In this document: positions 33,967 to 45,500 of the stretch, one piece after another
Position numbering within the stretch: the first letter of the stretch is position 1
Layout of the letters: each line of letters opens with the position of its first letter
Origin: Spirogloea muscicola
Taxonomy: Eukaryota > Streptophyta > Zygnematophyceae > Spirogloeales > Spirogloeaceae
NCBI GenBank assembly: GCA_009602725.1
Contig: WELB01000214.1
Location: 129,029-185,901 of the forward strand
Length of the DNA: 56,873 nt
Direction: 5' to 3'
The notes under the pieces: generated by a model
Databases searched by the model: none
What the model was told of the DNA's origin: nothing
What the model saw: the letters and a program-made list of their open reading frames with translations, nothing else
Position numbers and translations under genes: made by a program

Positions 33967-35203
33967 TTCCTCCCCACTTAGATGTTCACGTCCTTGGGAA
34001 AAGGACAGAGTACGTAAGGAGAACCCGTAGATTACTTGCAACGGGTGCCTCTAGGACTCTGACGCAAAGGAGGGAGTCTGCAAGATAGTTACTTACGGAG
34101 TATGGAAGGGCAATGGGCAAGATGGCCCGAAGGTTCCCACGTCTTGTGCTGAGGCCCATTGCCTAGCCACTCGACAAGAAACTCGCAGGACTTACGTTGC
34201 CCACGGTGATACGAGATCTCCTACACCTCAAACTCTTATCCTCAACGACAAGGGAAGGTGGGGCCGGTTGGACACGACCATCCGTATGGAATGATTCGAG
34301 CTGAGACACATGGATTACTTTGTGTATTTTCCAATGTACCGGCGTATCCAGCTCTTATGCAACTTTGCCGACCAGGCGCACTACACGAAAAGGTCCAGCC
34401 CACTTCAGTAGCAAATCAGGCGTACCTACAGCCCGCCCAGACTCACAACATTCCAGACCATATTTCCCAAAAGATAAATGAGCAAAAGTAGGACCAGAGT
34501 TTACTAAACCTTTTTTATATTACGAAATTTGTACGGTTTGGATAGAGCACAATTGAATTTCTCTGCTTTTTGTACGTAAGAGACCCATACCTGAATTCCT
34601 AGAATTCCATGGGGAGTAAAAGCTTTAGCTTGTGCATAGTCAATGAAATTTGAAAACATATGCAAGGAGGTCTCTCCATGTTTTTTATACTCCGTTTTAG
34701 CAATTTCTGCTCCATTTATTCGTCCTGAACAACTTACACGTATTCCCTTAATATATAAACATTCTGTATTTGCGAAAAAAGCCGCATGGAGAGATGCTTT
34801 GTGCCTAATGGCATTTGAGCACCCACGTCGAAGGACATATCTCGACGATGTCGGTCAGCATATTGCTTTTGCCGTTGCCGGGCAATCTCCAAGCATTGCC
34901 CCGCCCTCCGCTGAGCTCTCAGGAGGTTGCCATTAAAAGTAACTACGGCCGGCACACGTTTGGGCCTCCCCACCTGTAAGGGTGCTCGGGATGCTGACCG
35001 TAATTCAGATATAACGGTGTGTTCTTGGTGGATTCATGGAAGGCATTGTACACGTTGTACTCCGCTGGAGCGAGGTACTCATCCCAGTCGCTCTGGCTGG
35101 GTTCACAAAATGTCGTAACATGTCTTCCAACACCCTATTCATTCTTCCCGTCTGACCATCTGTCTGGGTGTGGAAAGCCGTGGACATAGATTGCTGGGTA
35201 CTA
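33967..35203 (-). pseudogene. Integrase end and chromodomain of element B
   Basis: Minus strand: [19 protein letters not shown] (35180 downwards), integrase C-terminal domain (RDMSFDVGAQ; LGTKHLSMR), the mitochondrial insert, then the continuation (AVGTP... KWAGPF) and a degenerate chromodomain, ending at the purine tract before 33966. Frameshifts throughout; the catalytic Glu position reads Gly (TGRMN). Confidence 0.85.
34437..34781 (-). other. Nuclear insertion of mitochondrial DNA: rps3 3' end and rpl16 start
   Basis: A visibly AT-rich 345-bp block. On the minus strand it encodes the C-terminal part of ribosomal protein S3: KGIRVSCSGRINGAEIAKTE, then ETSLHMFSNFIDYAQAKAF and HGILGIQVWVSYVQK, with TAG near 34504. 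The ending GIQVWVSY is the mitochondrial rather than plastid type. In another frame, overlapping the S3 stop, follows NSGPTFAHLSFGKYGLECCE, matching the start of ribosomal protein L16, which follows rps3 in plant mitochondria. The insert splits the integrase C-terminal domain of element B precisely between its ATGCGG and GCTGTA, with GCGG (plus-strand CCGC at 34433-34436 and 34782-34785) on both sides. The S3 frame has no internal stop, so it is recent. Confidence 0.88.
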
Positions 35204-35208
35204 ATAAG

Positions 35209-36095
35209 TGTGACATCTCTGCCCTTAATCACACAGTTAGAGTCAGAATGTCCTGGTTTGGATTCGAGTATAGGGTGTTTTGGAGACAACCCTCATACAG
35301 GAGAACGCCAACGCACTGGCGCGCACAGAGCGCAGCGGAAGTCTTACCCTGAGGCACCGCCCTGGGAAGGTGACTCTACAAATAGACTTACAGAGAGCCG
35401 GCAGGGCCCGCAGCGATGAGCTGCGGCGACGGGCTGGCAGCAGCAGGCAGCAGCAGAGCTGTGGCGGCGGCGGCAGCAGCAGGCAGCAGCGGGGCTGGCT
35501 AGGCAGCCGCAGGGCCGTGTCTCTCCCGGACGTTGGTCCACTCCGGAGTCTGACCAAGGCCTACTACTTTGGCGGTTCTCCTGCCACCCTCCCTTGAGGG
35601 TGTGACGAGGGTCGGCCCCAAGGCCCTCCCTTGGAGGGGCGGGCCTGACAAGGGGACACGACAAATACAACAGGCTGGCACACAGGGCCAGTGGCCTTTA
35701 GCACGAGTCCAAGGGACTAGCGCCAAGAGGCCGGCGCGCGAGTCCAAGGGACTGGCGCGCTGGACAGTGACTAGCGCCAAGGAGGTGGCGCGCCAGGCCA
35801 ATAGCCTGGCTCACGGGGTCAAGGAACGGAGGCCATGCAGCCATGAGGACTGGAGAGCTGGTCAAGCCGGTCGGCCCGCGGGGCGCCGGCCTGAGGGAGC
35901 TGACCCACCCGGCCCGCCTGCAGGGCGTGAGCCCGAGGCGTGCCGACAGGGTACGGAGCCCGGAACCCTCGAACCGTAGTTAGCTACACGGAGTGCAGCC
36001 AAGCTACCCGCACCGTTTGGGGCTCCAAACGGTACGTTACGCTCATGTAAGGTTATCGCGCGCCACTGGCACCTTCAAACGGCGGAAACGTTACA
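35209..36095 (-). repeat. 3' LTR of element A
   Basis: 887 bp, TGTAACG to TGTCACA on the minus strand, preceded by the purine tract gtggggaggta. Confidence 0.95.
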
Positions 36096-36160
36096 TACCT
36101 CCCCACTTAGATGTTCACGTCCTCGGGAACAAGAAGGGAGCACGACAGATACCCAGGGTG

Positions 36161-37021
36161 TTAAGCCCTGCCTTCCCGACGGGAAGGTTTTGGACGACGG
36201 AGAGAAGAGGCTTGGCCTTCTGCCAAAGACTTCTGGACGCGGGAAGGGCAACTGGCAAGATTGGCCGCTGGTTCCCAGGTATTGTGCTCAGGCCCAAAGC
36301 CGAGCCACTTGATGAGGTACTCAAGGGACTTACGACGCCCACGGAGAGTGTCCCGGTGTGACAAGATCTCCTCCACTTGAAACTCCTCCGCGCCATCAAC
36401 GACGAGGGGAGGTGGGGGCGGTTGGACACGGCCATCCGTATGGTATGGCTCGAGTTGAGACACATGGAAAACGTTGTGGATTTTCCAATGTACCGGTGTA
36501 TCAATCTCATATGCGACCTTGCCGACAAGGCGCATGACACGGAAAGGTCCAACCCACTTTGGTAGCAACTTAGGCGTACCGACAGCCCGCAAGACTAAGT
36601 GCTTAGTGCTCAAGAGCACTTGGGCACCGACGTCGAAGGACACATGCCTGCGACGGCGATCAGCATACTGGTTTTCCCGGTTCTGAGCAATTATCAAGAA
36701 CTGCTTAGCCCTCCGCTGAGCTTCCAGGAGAGTACCGTTAAAGCTTACAGCGGCCGGAACGCGCTCCGGCCTCCCCACCTGCAAAGGTGATCGGGGATGC
36801 TGACCATAATTCAGGAAGAAGGGTGTGTTTTTGGTAGAGTCATGAAAGGCATTGTTCACAGCATATTCCGCTGGAGCAAGATACACATCCCAGTCAATTT
36901 GACTGGGGTTTACGAAGTGCCTGAGCATGTCTTCCAAAACCCGATTCATCCGTTTGGTCTGACCGTCCGTCTGGGATGGAAAGCCGTGGACATGGATTGC
37001 TTCGTGCCGAGAAGCCTGCAC
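36161..37021 (-). CDS. pol: Integrase C-terminal half and chromodomain of element A
   Basis: An uninterrupted 286-codon frame. It starts in the integrase core ([16 protein letters not shown]; the usual Glu is Lys here), continues through the integrase C-terminal domain ([36 protein letters not shown]) and ends in a chromodomain ([33 protein letters not shown]), TAA near 36161. The upstream part lies in another frame (36946-37503), so this is not a free gene but the tail of pol. Confidence 0.9.
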   Translation of the reverse strand: MQASRHEAIHVHGFPSQTDGQTKRMNRVLEDMLRHFVNPSQIDWDVYLAPAEYAVNNAFHDSTKNTPFFLNYGQHPRSPLQVGRPERVPAAVSFNGTLLEAQRRAKQFLIIAQNRENQYADRRRRHVSFDVGAQVLLSTKHLVLRAVGTPKLLPKWVGPFRVMRLVGKVAYEIDTPVHWKIHNVFHVSQLEPYHTDGRVQPPPPPLVVDGAEEFQVEEILSHRDTLRGRRKSLEYLIKWLGFGPEHNTWEPAANLASCPSRVQKSLAEGQASSLRRPKPSRREGRA

Positions 37022-38106
37022 ACTTCTTTCCAGAAGTGACCCGTGAAGCGAGGATCGCGGTCAGACACGATGCGCTCGGGTACTCCGTGCAGTTTCCATA
37101 CGCGGTCCACAAATATTCCAGCGTATTCCTTAGCGGAAACCCTTGTGGTCGTAGGTACAAAGTGCACCATTTTACTCAAACGATCCACAAACATGACAAT
37201 GGCGTCATAGCCGTTGCGCGTCTTGGGCAACTGGGTGATGAAATCCACACTGACATCAGACCAGTTTCGCGGTGCGATAGCCAAATTTTGGAGCAACCCG
37301 GCAGGCTTGCGAGCGCGTGCCTTACTACGCTGGCAGGTGGCACAAGTCTTCACAAAAGACTTTACGTGAATCGACAAGCGCGGCCACCAAAAGAGAAGCT
37401 GGATAGCTTTCTTTGTCTTTCCCATACCCAAATGACCACTGTACGGAGGCTCATGCATCTCTTGCAAGATACTAGCGCGCAAGGCATTGCAGTTGGGCAC
37501 CACAATGCGTCACCTCGCCACCAGAAGCCTTGGTCATGTACTGCTGTGCGTGGTTTGGTTGCAGATGCAAACCAAGGGTCTGTGCCATACCCATCACGAA
37601 AACGCACATACAGCTCAGAGAGGTTGGTGGTGCTCTGCGCTGCGGCCCCACGGGTAGGCGGCACGTCTGTAGTCTGAACCCTTGTGGCACACAAGACAGG
37701 CGCCACAGCAGCCCCTACAATGTTGCGGCTCACCGGGTCCGCCACATTGATACGTCCAGGGCGGTACAACCACTGGAATCGGAATTGTGCCATGCTCTCA
37801 GCCCACCGAGCTTGACGCCTGCTCAATTGCTGCTGTGTGAAAGTAGGTCAACGGGCAATGATCCGTTACGACCGTAAATTCGACACCCTCGAGATAGCAT
37901 CGCCACACACGGAGGGCGTGCACAACAGCAAGGAGCTCCTGCTCACCCGTAGTATAATTTCGCTCTGCAGGACTGAGCAGGCGACTTTCGAATGCTACGG
38001 GATGACCCTCCTGCAGGAGAACGGCACCAATGCCGATCAAAGAGGCGTCACATACGACTTCATACGGCACGCCTTCTCGAGGCAAAGCCAAAATGGGTGG
38101 TGACAC
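36946..38106 (-). pseudogene. RNase H and integrase N-terminal half of element A
   Basis: RNase H ([34 protein letters not shown], 38106-37798), the linker [17 protein letters not shown] (to 37362), then the integrase zinc finger and DD core ([41 protein letters not shown]) in three frames. Breaks are near 37810, 37480 and 36960. Confidence 0.9.
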
Positions 38107-38117
38107 CAGGACCCGTT

Positions 38118-39785
38118 TTATATCCTCAAATGCCTATTGGCAGTCGGACGTCCACCCCCATGGTACGTCCTTACAAGTGAGCTTCGTAAGAGGAGATGCC
38201 ATGCTTCCATATCCTTGAAGGAATTTTCGGAAGTAGTTTGCGAATCCCAAAAAGGAACGTAACTGCGGCACAGTCCGCGGCACAGGCCAGTCCTTACTAC
38301 TACTGTCATTTTGGGGTCGACGCGCACCCCGTCTTTGCCCACCACATGCCCTAAGTACGTTAACTCGGGCTGGTTAAATACACACTTGGAGGCATACAAA
38401 TGATTTTCACGTAGCAACTGCAGAACTTTCCGCAGGTGGCGTACGTGATCCTCAGGCGTTTTACTGAACACCAGTATGTCATCCAGATAGACCAGCAGAA
38501 GTCATACAAAAGGGGGCCAAAGACTTTCGTGATCACTGCCTGAAATGTGGCAGGTGCGTTGGTCAGACCAAAACTCAGCACCTTGAACTGGAAGTGTCCG
38601 ACAAGCGTACGAAACGCTGATTTCGGAACGTCCTCAGGAGTGATACGAATTTGATGATACCCACTTTGCAAGTCGAGGGAGCTGAACACTTTAGCTTCCG
38701 CGAGACGATCGAAGAGATCATCGATACGAGGCAACGGGTATCGGTTCTTGACAGTGAGCTTGTTGAGGGCTCGGTGATCGATGCACATCCAGAGACTACC
38801 GTCCTTCTTCTTAACGAAGAGGATAGGTGCACCATACGGGGACTGAGAGGGCTCAATGTGGCCCTTACGGAGCAATTCCGTCACTTGGGATTGCATCTCT
38901 CGGAATTCGAGAGGACTCAGTCGATACATGGGACGGCACGGCGGCACAGCGCCAGGCTCCAATGGAATTGTATGAGCCACGCCTCGATGGGGAGGCAAAC
39001 CGTCTGGAAGTGCATCCGGGAACACATCCGAATTCTCTGCCAGCAACTTGTCAGGAGCCGGACTACGTGAGGCCACGATGCTCACTGAAGAGTCAGGGGG
39101 AGACTCAGCATTCACAACACCCAAATGTGCAGCCGAAGCTGGTTGTTTGCGACGAAGCTTCTTCATCCGCACAGCTGAAAGCCGCAGAGAAGAGTCTCGC
39201 ATGGGTGGTGGTACACACGAATTGTCGACGTTGTGTAATTTAAAACGACGAGGACCAAAACGGCCTACACAAGTGCGCTGTTTACAATCAAGCATGGATG
39301 CTGTGGCACAGAGCCAATCGTCACCTAAGATCACATCAAAGGTAGACGACAAGTCGATGACTTGACAAGACACAACCGTTGTAACTTTGGATGCGAAGGG
39401 GCACTTTGCAAAGGCCCAAGACTTTTACATTTTGACCATTGGCCATTGTAGCTTGCAATACATCAATGGGTTGCACAGGCAAGCCATTGTTACACACAAA
39501 AGTCTTACTAGCACAGGATACCGAAGCACCTGTGTCTACAAGGATTTGGGCTGGTTGACCAGCCGCTAGGCCGGTGAACAGCATACTTGGCGTCGAAGCA
39601 CAAAGTGCAACGTTACCTGCCGAAGCAAGTCTGAATTTGCGAACTACATAGATGAGAAATTTCCTGGGTGATCCAGCAGCACCAGGTACTACGTGGGGAT
39701 GGCTTGCTGTGTAGCGACAGAGCAAGGACAGGCCCGGTGGTGGTGGAGGATTCAGTCCTCGCCTGCATTGGACGATGAAAAACAC
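38118..39785 (-). pseudogene. Protease and reverse transcriptase of element A
   Basis: Protease with DTGAS (about 39530), then a separate frame (39373-38360) with [38 protein letters not shown] and [13 protein letters not shown], then [14 protein letters not shown]. The frame breaks just before the catalytic YLDD segment, which resumes in another frame at about 38490 ([12 protein letters not shown]). Confidence 0.9.
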
Positions 39786-41159
39786 AGGGTCGTGAGCCCC
39801 ATGTTACTTCACCCACTTCAGATACATTTGAGCAGCTGATTGCACTTGGTTGCGGGGAACCCAGACAACAAGGGGACAACCTTTCACCAAGGCCTGCATT
39901 AGCGTATGCAGGGAGCGTACTACGGGTACAGGAAACTGCGGTGGTCAAACAGCATGCGCACATCATGCAGTTGAGGACTCCACACGGTACTTAAGGAAAG
40001 GCACTCACGTGTGCCCTTGCCTTTACACTGCCCCTTGGGGCCGGGTGGAGCGGATTTGCCTGATGATGGGTGCTTGGGAGCTTGGGTGCAATCACGGATG
40101 CGATGGCCCTTCTGGCCACCGGTAGCAAGCCCGGTCCTCCTCGGGGACAAAGGCCGCGGGCTTGACTGGGCGCCGTGGCCCCACATAGGGCTTGCCAGTG
40201 GTGTTTGGCATACTACTGGGGCGACGCTTCGAAGATGAAGGCGCAGCCGGAACGACGACTTCTGCCAGGGGACGCTTGCGCGGATACATCGCGAAAGTGA
40301 TGCGCGCTTGCTCAATCAAGCGATCCAGAGTGTCCACTGGCTGGAAGGTTACAGCTTCCAATTGGGCAAGGAGGGCCACAAGCTCGGGTAGCCCTGCCTT
40401 AAAGCGCTGGCACTGGTCAGCGTTGTCCATGGGCTTGGTGTCGAGCTTCGACAACAGCACGTGGAAGCGCCGCACAAAGTCTTCGAAGTCGTTGTTCCTC
40501 ATGCGGATAACATCAAGTTCGTTTCTCGCATTGAGTTCGGCTTGCACCTCGCCGTACATACTTGACAAGGATCTTACGAATAAATCCCACTGATTGTACA
40601 CAACGGGGGTGGAGGATTTCTTGACGCTTTCCCACCACTGGGCGGGATCGCCTGAGAGATACGTGGCCGCGAGCCCGACACGGTGTTGTGTGCCGGTACC
40701 ACATTGTACGAACCACGCAAGAATCTCGGCAAGCCAAGCGTTGAGGCCGCCACGGAAGGACTGTCCACTGAACTTGGCCGGTGAGGCGGGCTTGGCACGC
40801 CCCACCTGCGACTCACGGAGTCTGGCCTTGAGTTTTCGGACACGCTTTTCGCCCTTGGTTACTCGGGCGACAAGCGCTTGTACTTCTTCCAACAGCGCTC
40901 CCGAGAAGGAAGCTACTGCTGGGTCCCCACACACCGGGACCGCAGCCTCGTGGAGCTCCTGAAGGCGCGCACTGCGCCGGGCGTCGTCGGAGGTCAAAAC
41001 GTCCGGAGCCGTCGCCTGGAGCTCCCCTGAATCGTCAGCAAGATCCTCGACCTCAAGAGGTGGAACAGCCGGTGGAGGAGGACTAGGGCATGTACTGGAG
41101 TCCGGCGACTCCTTGCCTGATACCACACACTGACGGATCAAATCAGATGCGGCAGACAT
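39786..41159 (-). pseudogene. Gag of element A (capsid and broken zinc knuckle)
   Basis: Methionine at 41159 opens an acidic N terminus, then KPASPAKFSGQSFRGGLNAW, ATYLSGDPAQWWES and FEDFVRRFHVLLSKL, ending in CYRW at about 40120 where a single missing base shifts the CCHC knuckle into the next frame (GQKGHRIRDC). The capsid runs in one frame from 41159 to 40092, so unlike element C the knuckle belongs to the gag frame here. The leader between 41159 and the primer-binding site shows no domain. Confidence 0.88.
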
Positions 41160-41646
41160 ATCGAGGATCCATACTGGCAAGAAGTACTCAGAAGGACTGG
41201 TGCCCCAGACCCACGAGCAATCAAGACAGCACATGCGTCATACCTCCAAACCACAAAGCTGTACGAACAGCAAGAGGGAGGGACCAGGGGTGGACAAACC
41301 AACCAAGTCCTGGCATACGGTCAGACTTTGCCGCCCACCGGCGACCGGGTTCACTTCCGTGCCGTACTGGCCGGCAATCCGCCGGACACAGGTGGATTAC
41401 GCTGGTAAGTGCTGACCTAACACGATCGCTTGTTGCTGGAACGAAGAGCCACTTGGCATCTTGAGGGCCCCGTACGTGGATGTCGAAGGCGAGAGGGTGG
41501 CACACGTGCCGCTTCGCCGATGACAGGTACACGTCTACGCTGGAAATTTCACTCGAAGGATAAAAATTAGTCCAGCATACAGAGGGATCCATGCACTGTC
41601 AGCAGTAAAACATAACCTTTTACTTGACTGGCCAGATGCAAGAACA

Positions 41647-41658
41647 CCTCTGATACCA
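41647..41658 (-). other. Primer-binding site of element A
   Basis: TGGTATCAGAGG on the minus strand one base inside the 5' LTR end, complementary to initiator Met tRNA. Confidence 0.9.
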
Positions 41659-41659
41659 A

Positions 41660-42547
41660 TGTGACATCTCTGCTCTTAATCACACAGTTAGAGTCAGAAT
41701 GTCCTGGTTTGGATTAGAGTATAGGGTATTTTGGAGACAACCCTCATACAGGAGAACGCCAACGCACTTACGCGCACAGAGCGCAGCGGAAGTCTTACCC
41801 TGAGGCACCGCCCTGGGGCGGTGACTCTACCAATAGACTTACAGAGAGCCGGCAGGGCCCGCAGCGATGAGCTGCGGCGACGGGCTGGCAGCAGCCGGCA
41901 GCAGCAGAGCTGTGGCGGCGGCGGCAGCAGCAGGCAGCAGCGGGGCTGGCTAGGCAGCCGCAGGGCCGTGTCTCTCTCGGACGTTGGTCCACTCCGGAGT
42001 CTGACCAAGGCCCACTACTTATAGCCGTTCTCCTGCCACCCTCCCCTGAGGGTGTGACGAGGGTCGGCCCCAAGGCCCTCCCTTGGAGGGGCGGGCCTGA
42101 CAAGGGGACACGACAAATACAACAGGCTGGCACACAGGGCCAGTGGCCTTTAGCACGAGTCCAAGGGACTAGCGCCAAGAGGCCGGCGCGCGAGTCCAAG
42201 GGACTGGCGCGCTGGACAGTGACTAGCGCCAAGGAGGTGGCGCGCCAGGCCAATAGCCTGGCTCACGGGGTCAAGGGACTGAGGCCATGCAGCCATGAGG
42301 ACTGGAGAGCTGGTCAATCCGGTAGGCCCGCGGGGCGCCGGCCTGAGAGAGCTGACCCACCCGGCCGGCCTGCAGGGCGTGAGCCCGAGGCGTGCCGACA
42401 GGGTATGGAGCCCGGGACCCTCGAACCGTACTTAGCTACACGGAGTGCAGCCAAGCTACCCGCACCGTTTGGGACTCCAAACGGTACGTTACGCTCATGT
42501 AAGGTTATCGCGCGCCGTTGGCACCTTCAAACGGCGGAAACGTTACA
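41660..42547 (-). repeat. 5' LTR of element A
   Basis: 888 bp. Near 42020 the minus strand reads ggctataagtagtggg, a TATA-like promoter element. The LTR carries palindromes such as caccgccccagggcggtg and a ggcgctagtcccttggactcg motif repeated in tandem. Confidence 0.95.
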
Positions 42548-42552
42548 ATAAG

Positions 42553-45500
42553 CCTGCACACTTCTTTCTAGAAGTGCTCCGTAAAGCGAGGGTCGCGGTC
42601 AGACACGATCCGTTCGGGGACTCCGTGCAGCTTACTCGGTCCACGAATAAACCAGCAACTTCCTTGGCTGACACCTTTGGTGGTCGTAGGCACAAAATGC
42701 GCCATTTAACTCAAACGATCCAAATACAAGAATGGCGTCATATCCGTTTCGCGTCATCGGCAACTGGGTGATACAATCTACACTTATGTCAGACCAGTTC
42801 CTCGGAGGAATCTCCAATGGTTGAGCATCCCGCCAGGCTTATGAGAGCGTGCCTTACTGCGGTGGCAGGTGGCACAAGTCTTTAGAAAGATCCCACTTGG
42901 CCTTTCAAGTCCGGCCACCAAAGCGGAAGCTGGACAGCTTTCTTTGTCTTTCCCATACCCAAATGACCACTATACGGAGGATCATGCAGTTCCTGCAAGA
43001 TACTGATGCGCAAGGCATTGCAGTCGGGGAGTACAATGGCGTCACCTCGCCACCAAAACCCTTGGTCAATTATCAGTGTGCGTGTATTGATTTACTCTGC
43101 TAACCATGCGTCTGTGCCATACCCATCACGAATACGCACGTATAGCTCAGAGGGGTTGGCGGTAAACTGCCGAGCAGCTCCACGAGTAGGCCGCACGTCT
43201 GCGCTCTGACCCCTTGAAGCGTGCAAGACAGCCGCCACAGCAGCCCCTGCAATGTTGCGGCTCGCCGGATCCGCAACATTCAATCTTCCAGGGCGGAACA
43301 CCCACGGAAAACGAAAATGTGCCATACGCTCGGCCCACCGTGTTGACGCCTGCTCAACTGCTGTTGTGTGTGAAAGTAGGTCAACGGACAGTGGTCCGTT
43401 ACAACCGTAAAGTCAACACCCTCGAGATAGCATCGCCACACACGTAGGGCGTGCACTATAGCAAGGAGCTCTTGCTCCCCTGTAGTGTACTTACGCTCTG
43501 CAGGACGAAGCAGGCGACTTTCAAATGCTACGGGGTGACCCTCCTGCAAGAGATTGGCACCGATGCCGATCAAAGAGGCGTCACATACTACTTCGAATGG
43601 CAGGCCTTCTCGAGGCAAGGCCAAAACGGGTGGATGTACCAGGACCCGTTTGATTTTTCCGAATACTTTTCTGGCATTCGGACGTCCACATTTATCTGAC
43701 GTCCTTACGAGTGAGCTCCGTAAGAGGAGATGCCCTAGTATCCTTGTAGGAACTTGCGGAAGTAAATTGCGAACCCCAAGTAGGAACGCAGCTGTGGCAC
43801 AATTCCATAGAACTGGCCAGTCCTTTCAAACTGCAGTCTCTTTGGGGTCGACGCGTACCCCGTCTTTGCCCACAACACGCCCTAATTATGTCAGATCAGG
43901 CTGGCTAAATACACATTCGGATCTCTTGGCATACAACTGGGTTTCACGCAGTAATTGCAGCACCTGCCGCAGGTGCCATACGTGCTCCTCAGGCGTTTCA
44001 CCCAACACCAGTATGTCATCCAAGTTGACCAGCACAAAGTCATACAGTAGGGGGCCAAAGACTTTCGTCATCACAGCCTGAAATGTGGCAGGTGCATTGT
44101 TTTGAAAAAGCTGAGCACCTTGAACTAGAAGTGACCGAGCGGCGTACGGAACGCCGACTTCGGGACGTCCGCGGGAGTGATACGAATGTGATGATCATCG
44201 CTTTGCAAGTCGAGGGAGCTGAAAATTTCAGCTCCCGCTAGACGATCGAACAGGTCGTCAATTCGAGGCAAAGGATACCGATTCTTGAATGTGAGCTTGT
44301 TCAGGGCTCCATAATTGATGCACATTCGAAGACCACCATCCTTTTTTCACAAAGAGGATTGGTGCACCGTATGGCGACTGGGAAAACCCTCTGTGCTCTT
44401 TACGTAGCAGTTCCTCCACTGGGGACTGCATCTCCCAAGATTCGAGAGGACTCAGTCATACGTTGGACGATACGGCGGCGAAGCGCCGGTCTCCAATGGA
44501 TATGTATGAGCCACGCCTCGGTCAGGAGGCAAACTGTAAGGAATGCTGTGGATCGCCAAGCCCGGGCTGCCGGCGGCGCAAGGAAAGGCGGGAAGGCATT
44601 GGAATGGGGCTGCAACGGTAAAGATGAGCAACGATTATTGCAGGGGCAAGGGTCCAGGGGTCCGAGGTTGGGTGAAGAACCCACCCCCTCTCCCATCTCG
44701 GGGGCCCTTTATATAGCCCAACGGACTGCGAGCTCGGCCATAGGGGCCCGGGTGGGATATTTGGCACCCAGTCTCTCGTTGACGACCCGTCCACGATTTG
44801 TCGACGCCTATAAACGGGCTACCACCGACAATCTACCCATCCATCGGCCACCACCGCCAAACTGACTGACGGTCCCCCGTCACTAGCAGCTGACGGTCAC
44901 TACCCCCAGGCTATTGTGAGCCGTCTCTCGTTCCTGTCAACACTAACCGCTGACAACGCCGTCGAGGCAGTCTACAGCGCTGCTGCCTCCCATCGCCGTT
45001 CCAGCGCCAGCACCAGGCTGTCTCGCGCGTCACGACTTCGGGTTGCGCCGCTCTCAGCTCTAGGTTGAATCCACGCTGCCCAGCCTGGTGAAAATGTCCG
45101 TCTCCGGGCATCTGTCAAGCCTTTCCTGCGGCACTGACAGTCAATTTATCTATCAGCCGGATGAGGTGTCTAGTCTTCAGGCATCTGTCAATACGTTACT
45201 GCTGCATTGACATTCCAGCCACATAAAATCGCCACACAAACCGTCTGGAAGAGCGACGGGAAAGACATTTGAGGATTCCGCCATCAAACTGTCAATAGCC
45301 GCACCATATAAGGTCACATTACTCCCAACTACACCATTAGCAGATACACAGCCGAGGTAAGTTCCGCATGAAGGACCCTCTCAAACTGCACAGCTGACAG
45401 CTGAATAGAGGAGTCTGTCACAGGCGATGATACAAGGGGGACGTCTTTGTGCAGTACAAAGCGCGAGCACCCTGTCGGCACGAGCAAGTCCGCGCGTCAC

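Larger units (their letters stand above)
35209..42547 (-). mobile_element. Element A: complete Ty3/gypsy chromovirus (family 1)
   Basis: 7,339 bp flanked by ATAAG at 35204-35208 and 42548-42552. The LTRs are 888 and 887 bp and differ at roughly two dozen sites by eye. All domains are present, but gag, RT, RNase H and integrase carry frameshifts, so this copy is probably not autonomous. It is inserted in the integrase of element B, in the codons for VCRLIST. Confidence 0.95.

Noticed and set aside
34501-34790. Plastid origin for the AT-rich S3 segment
   Set aside because: The C-terminal wording (GIQVWVSYVQK, and SCSGRINGAEIAKTE) and the L16 overlap fit mitochondrial rps3-rpl16 better than plastid rps3, which ends differently.
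44697-44760. Host promoter with TATA box
   Set aside because: The TATA element is inside the 702-bp solo LTR and is explained by it.
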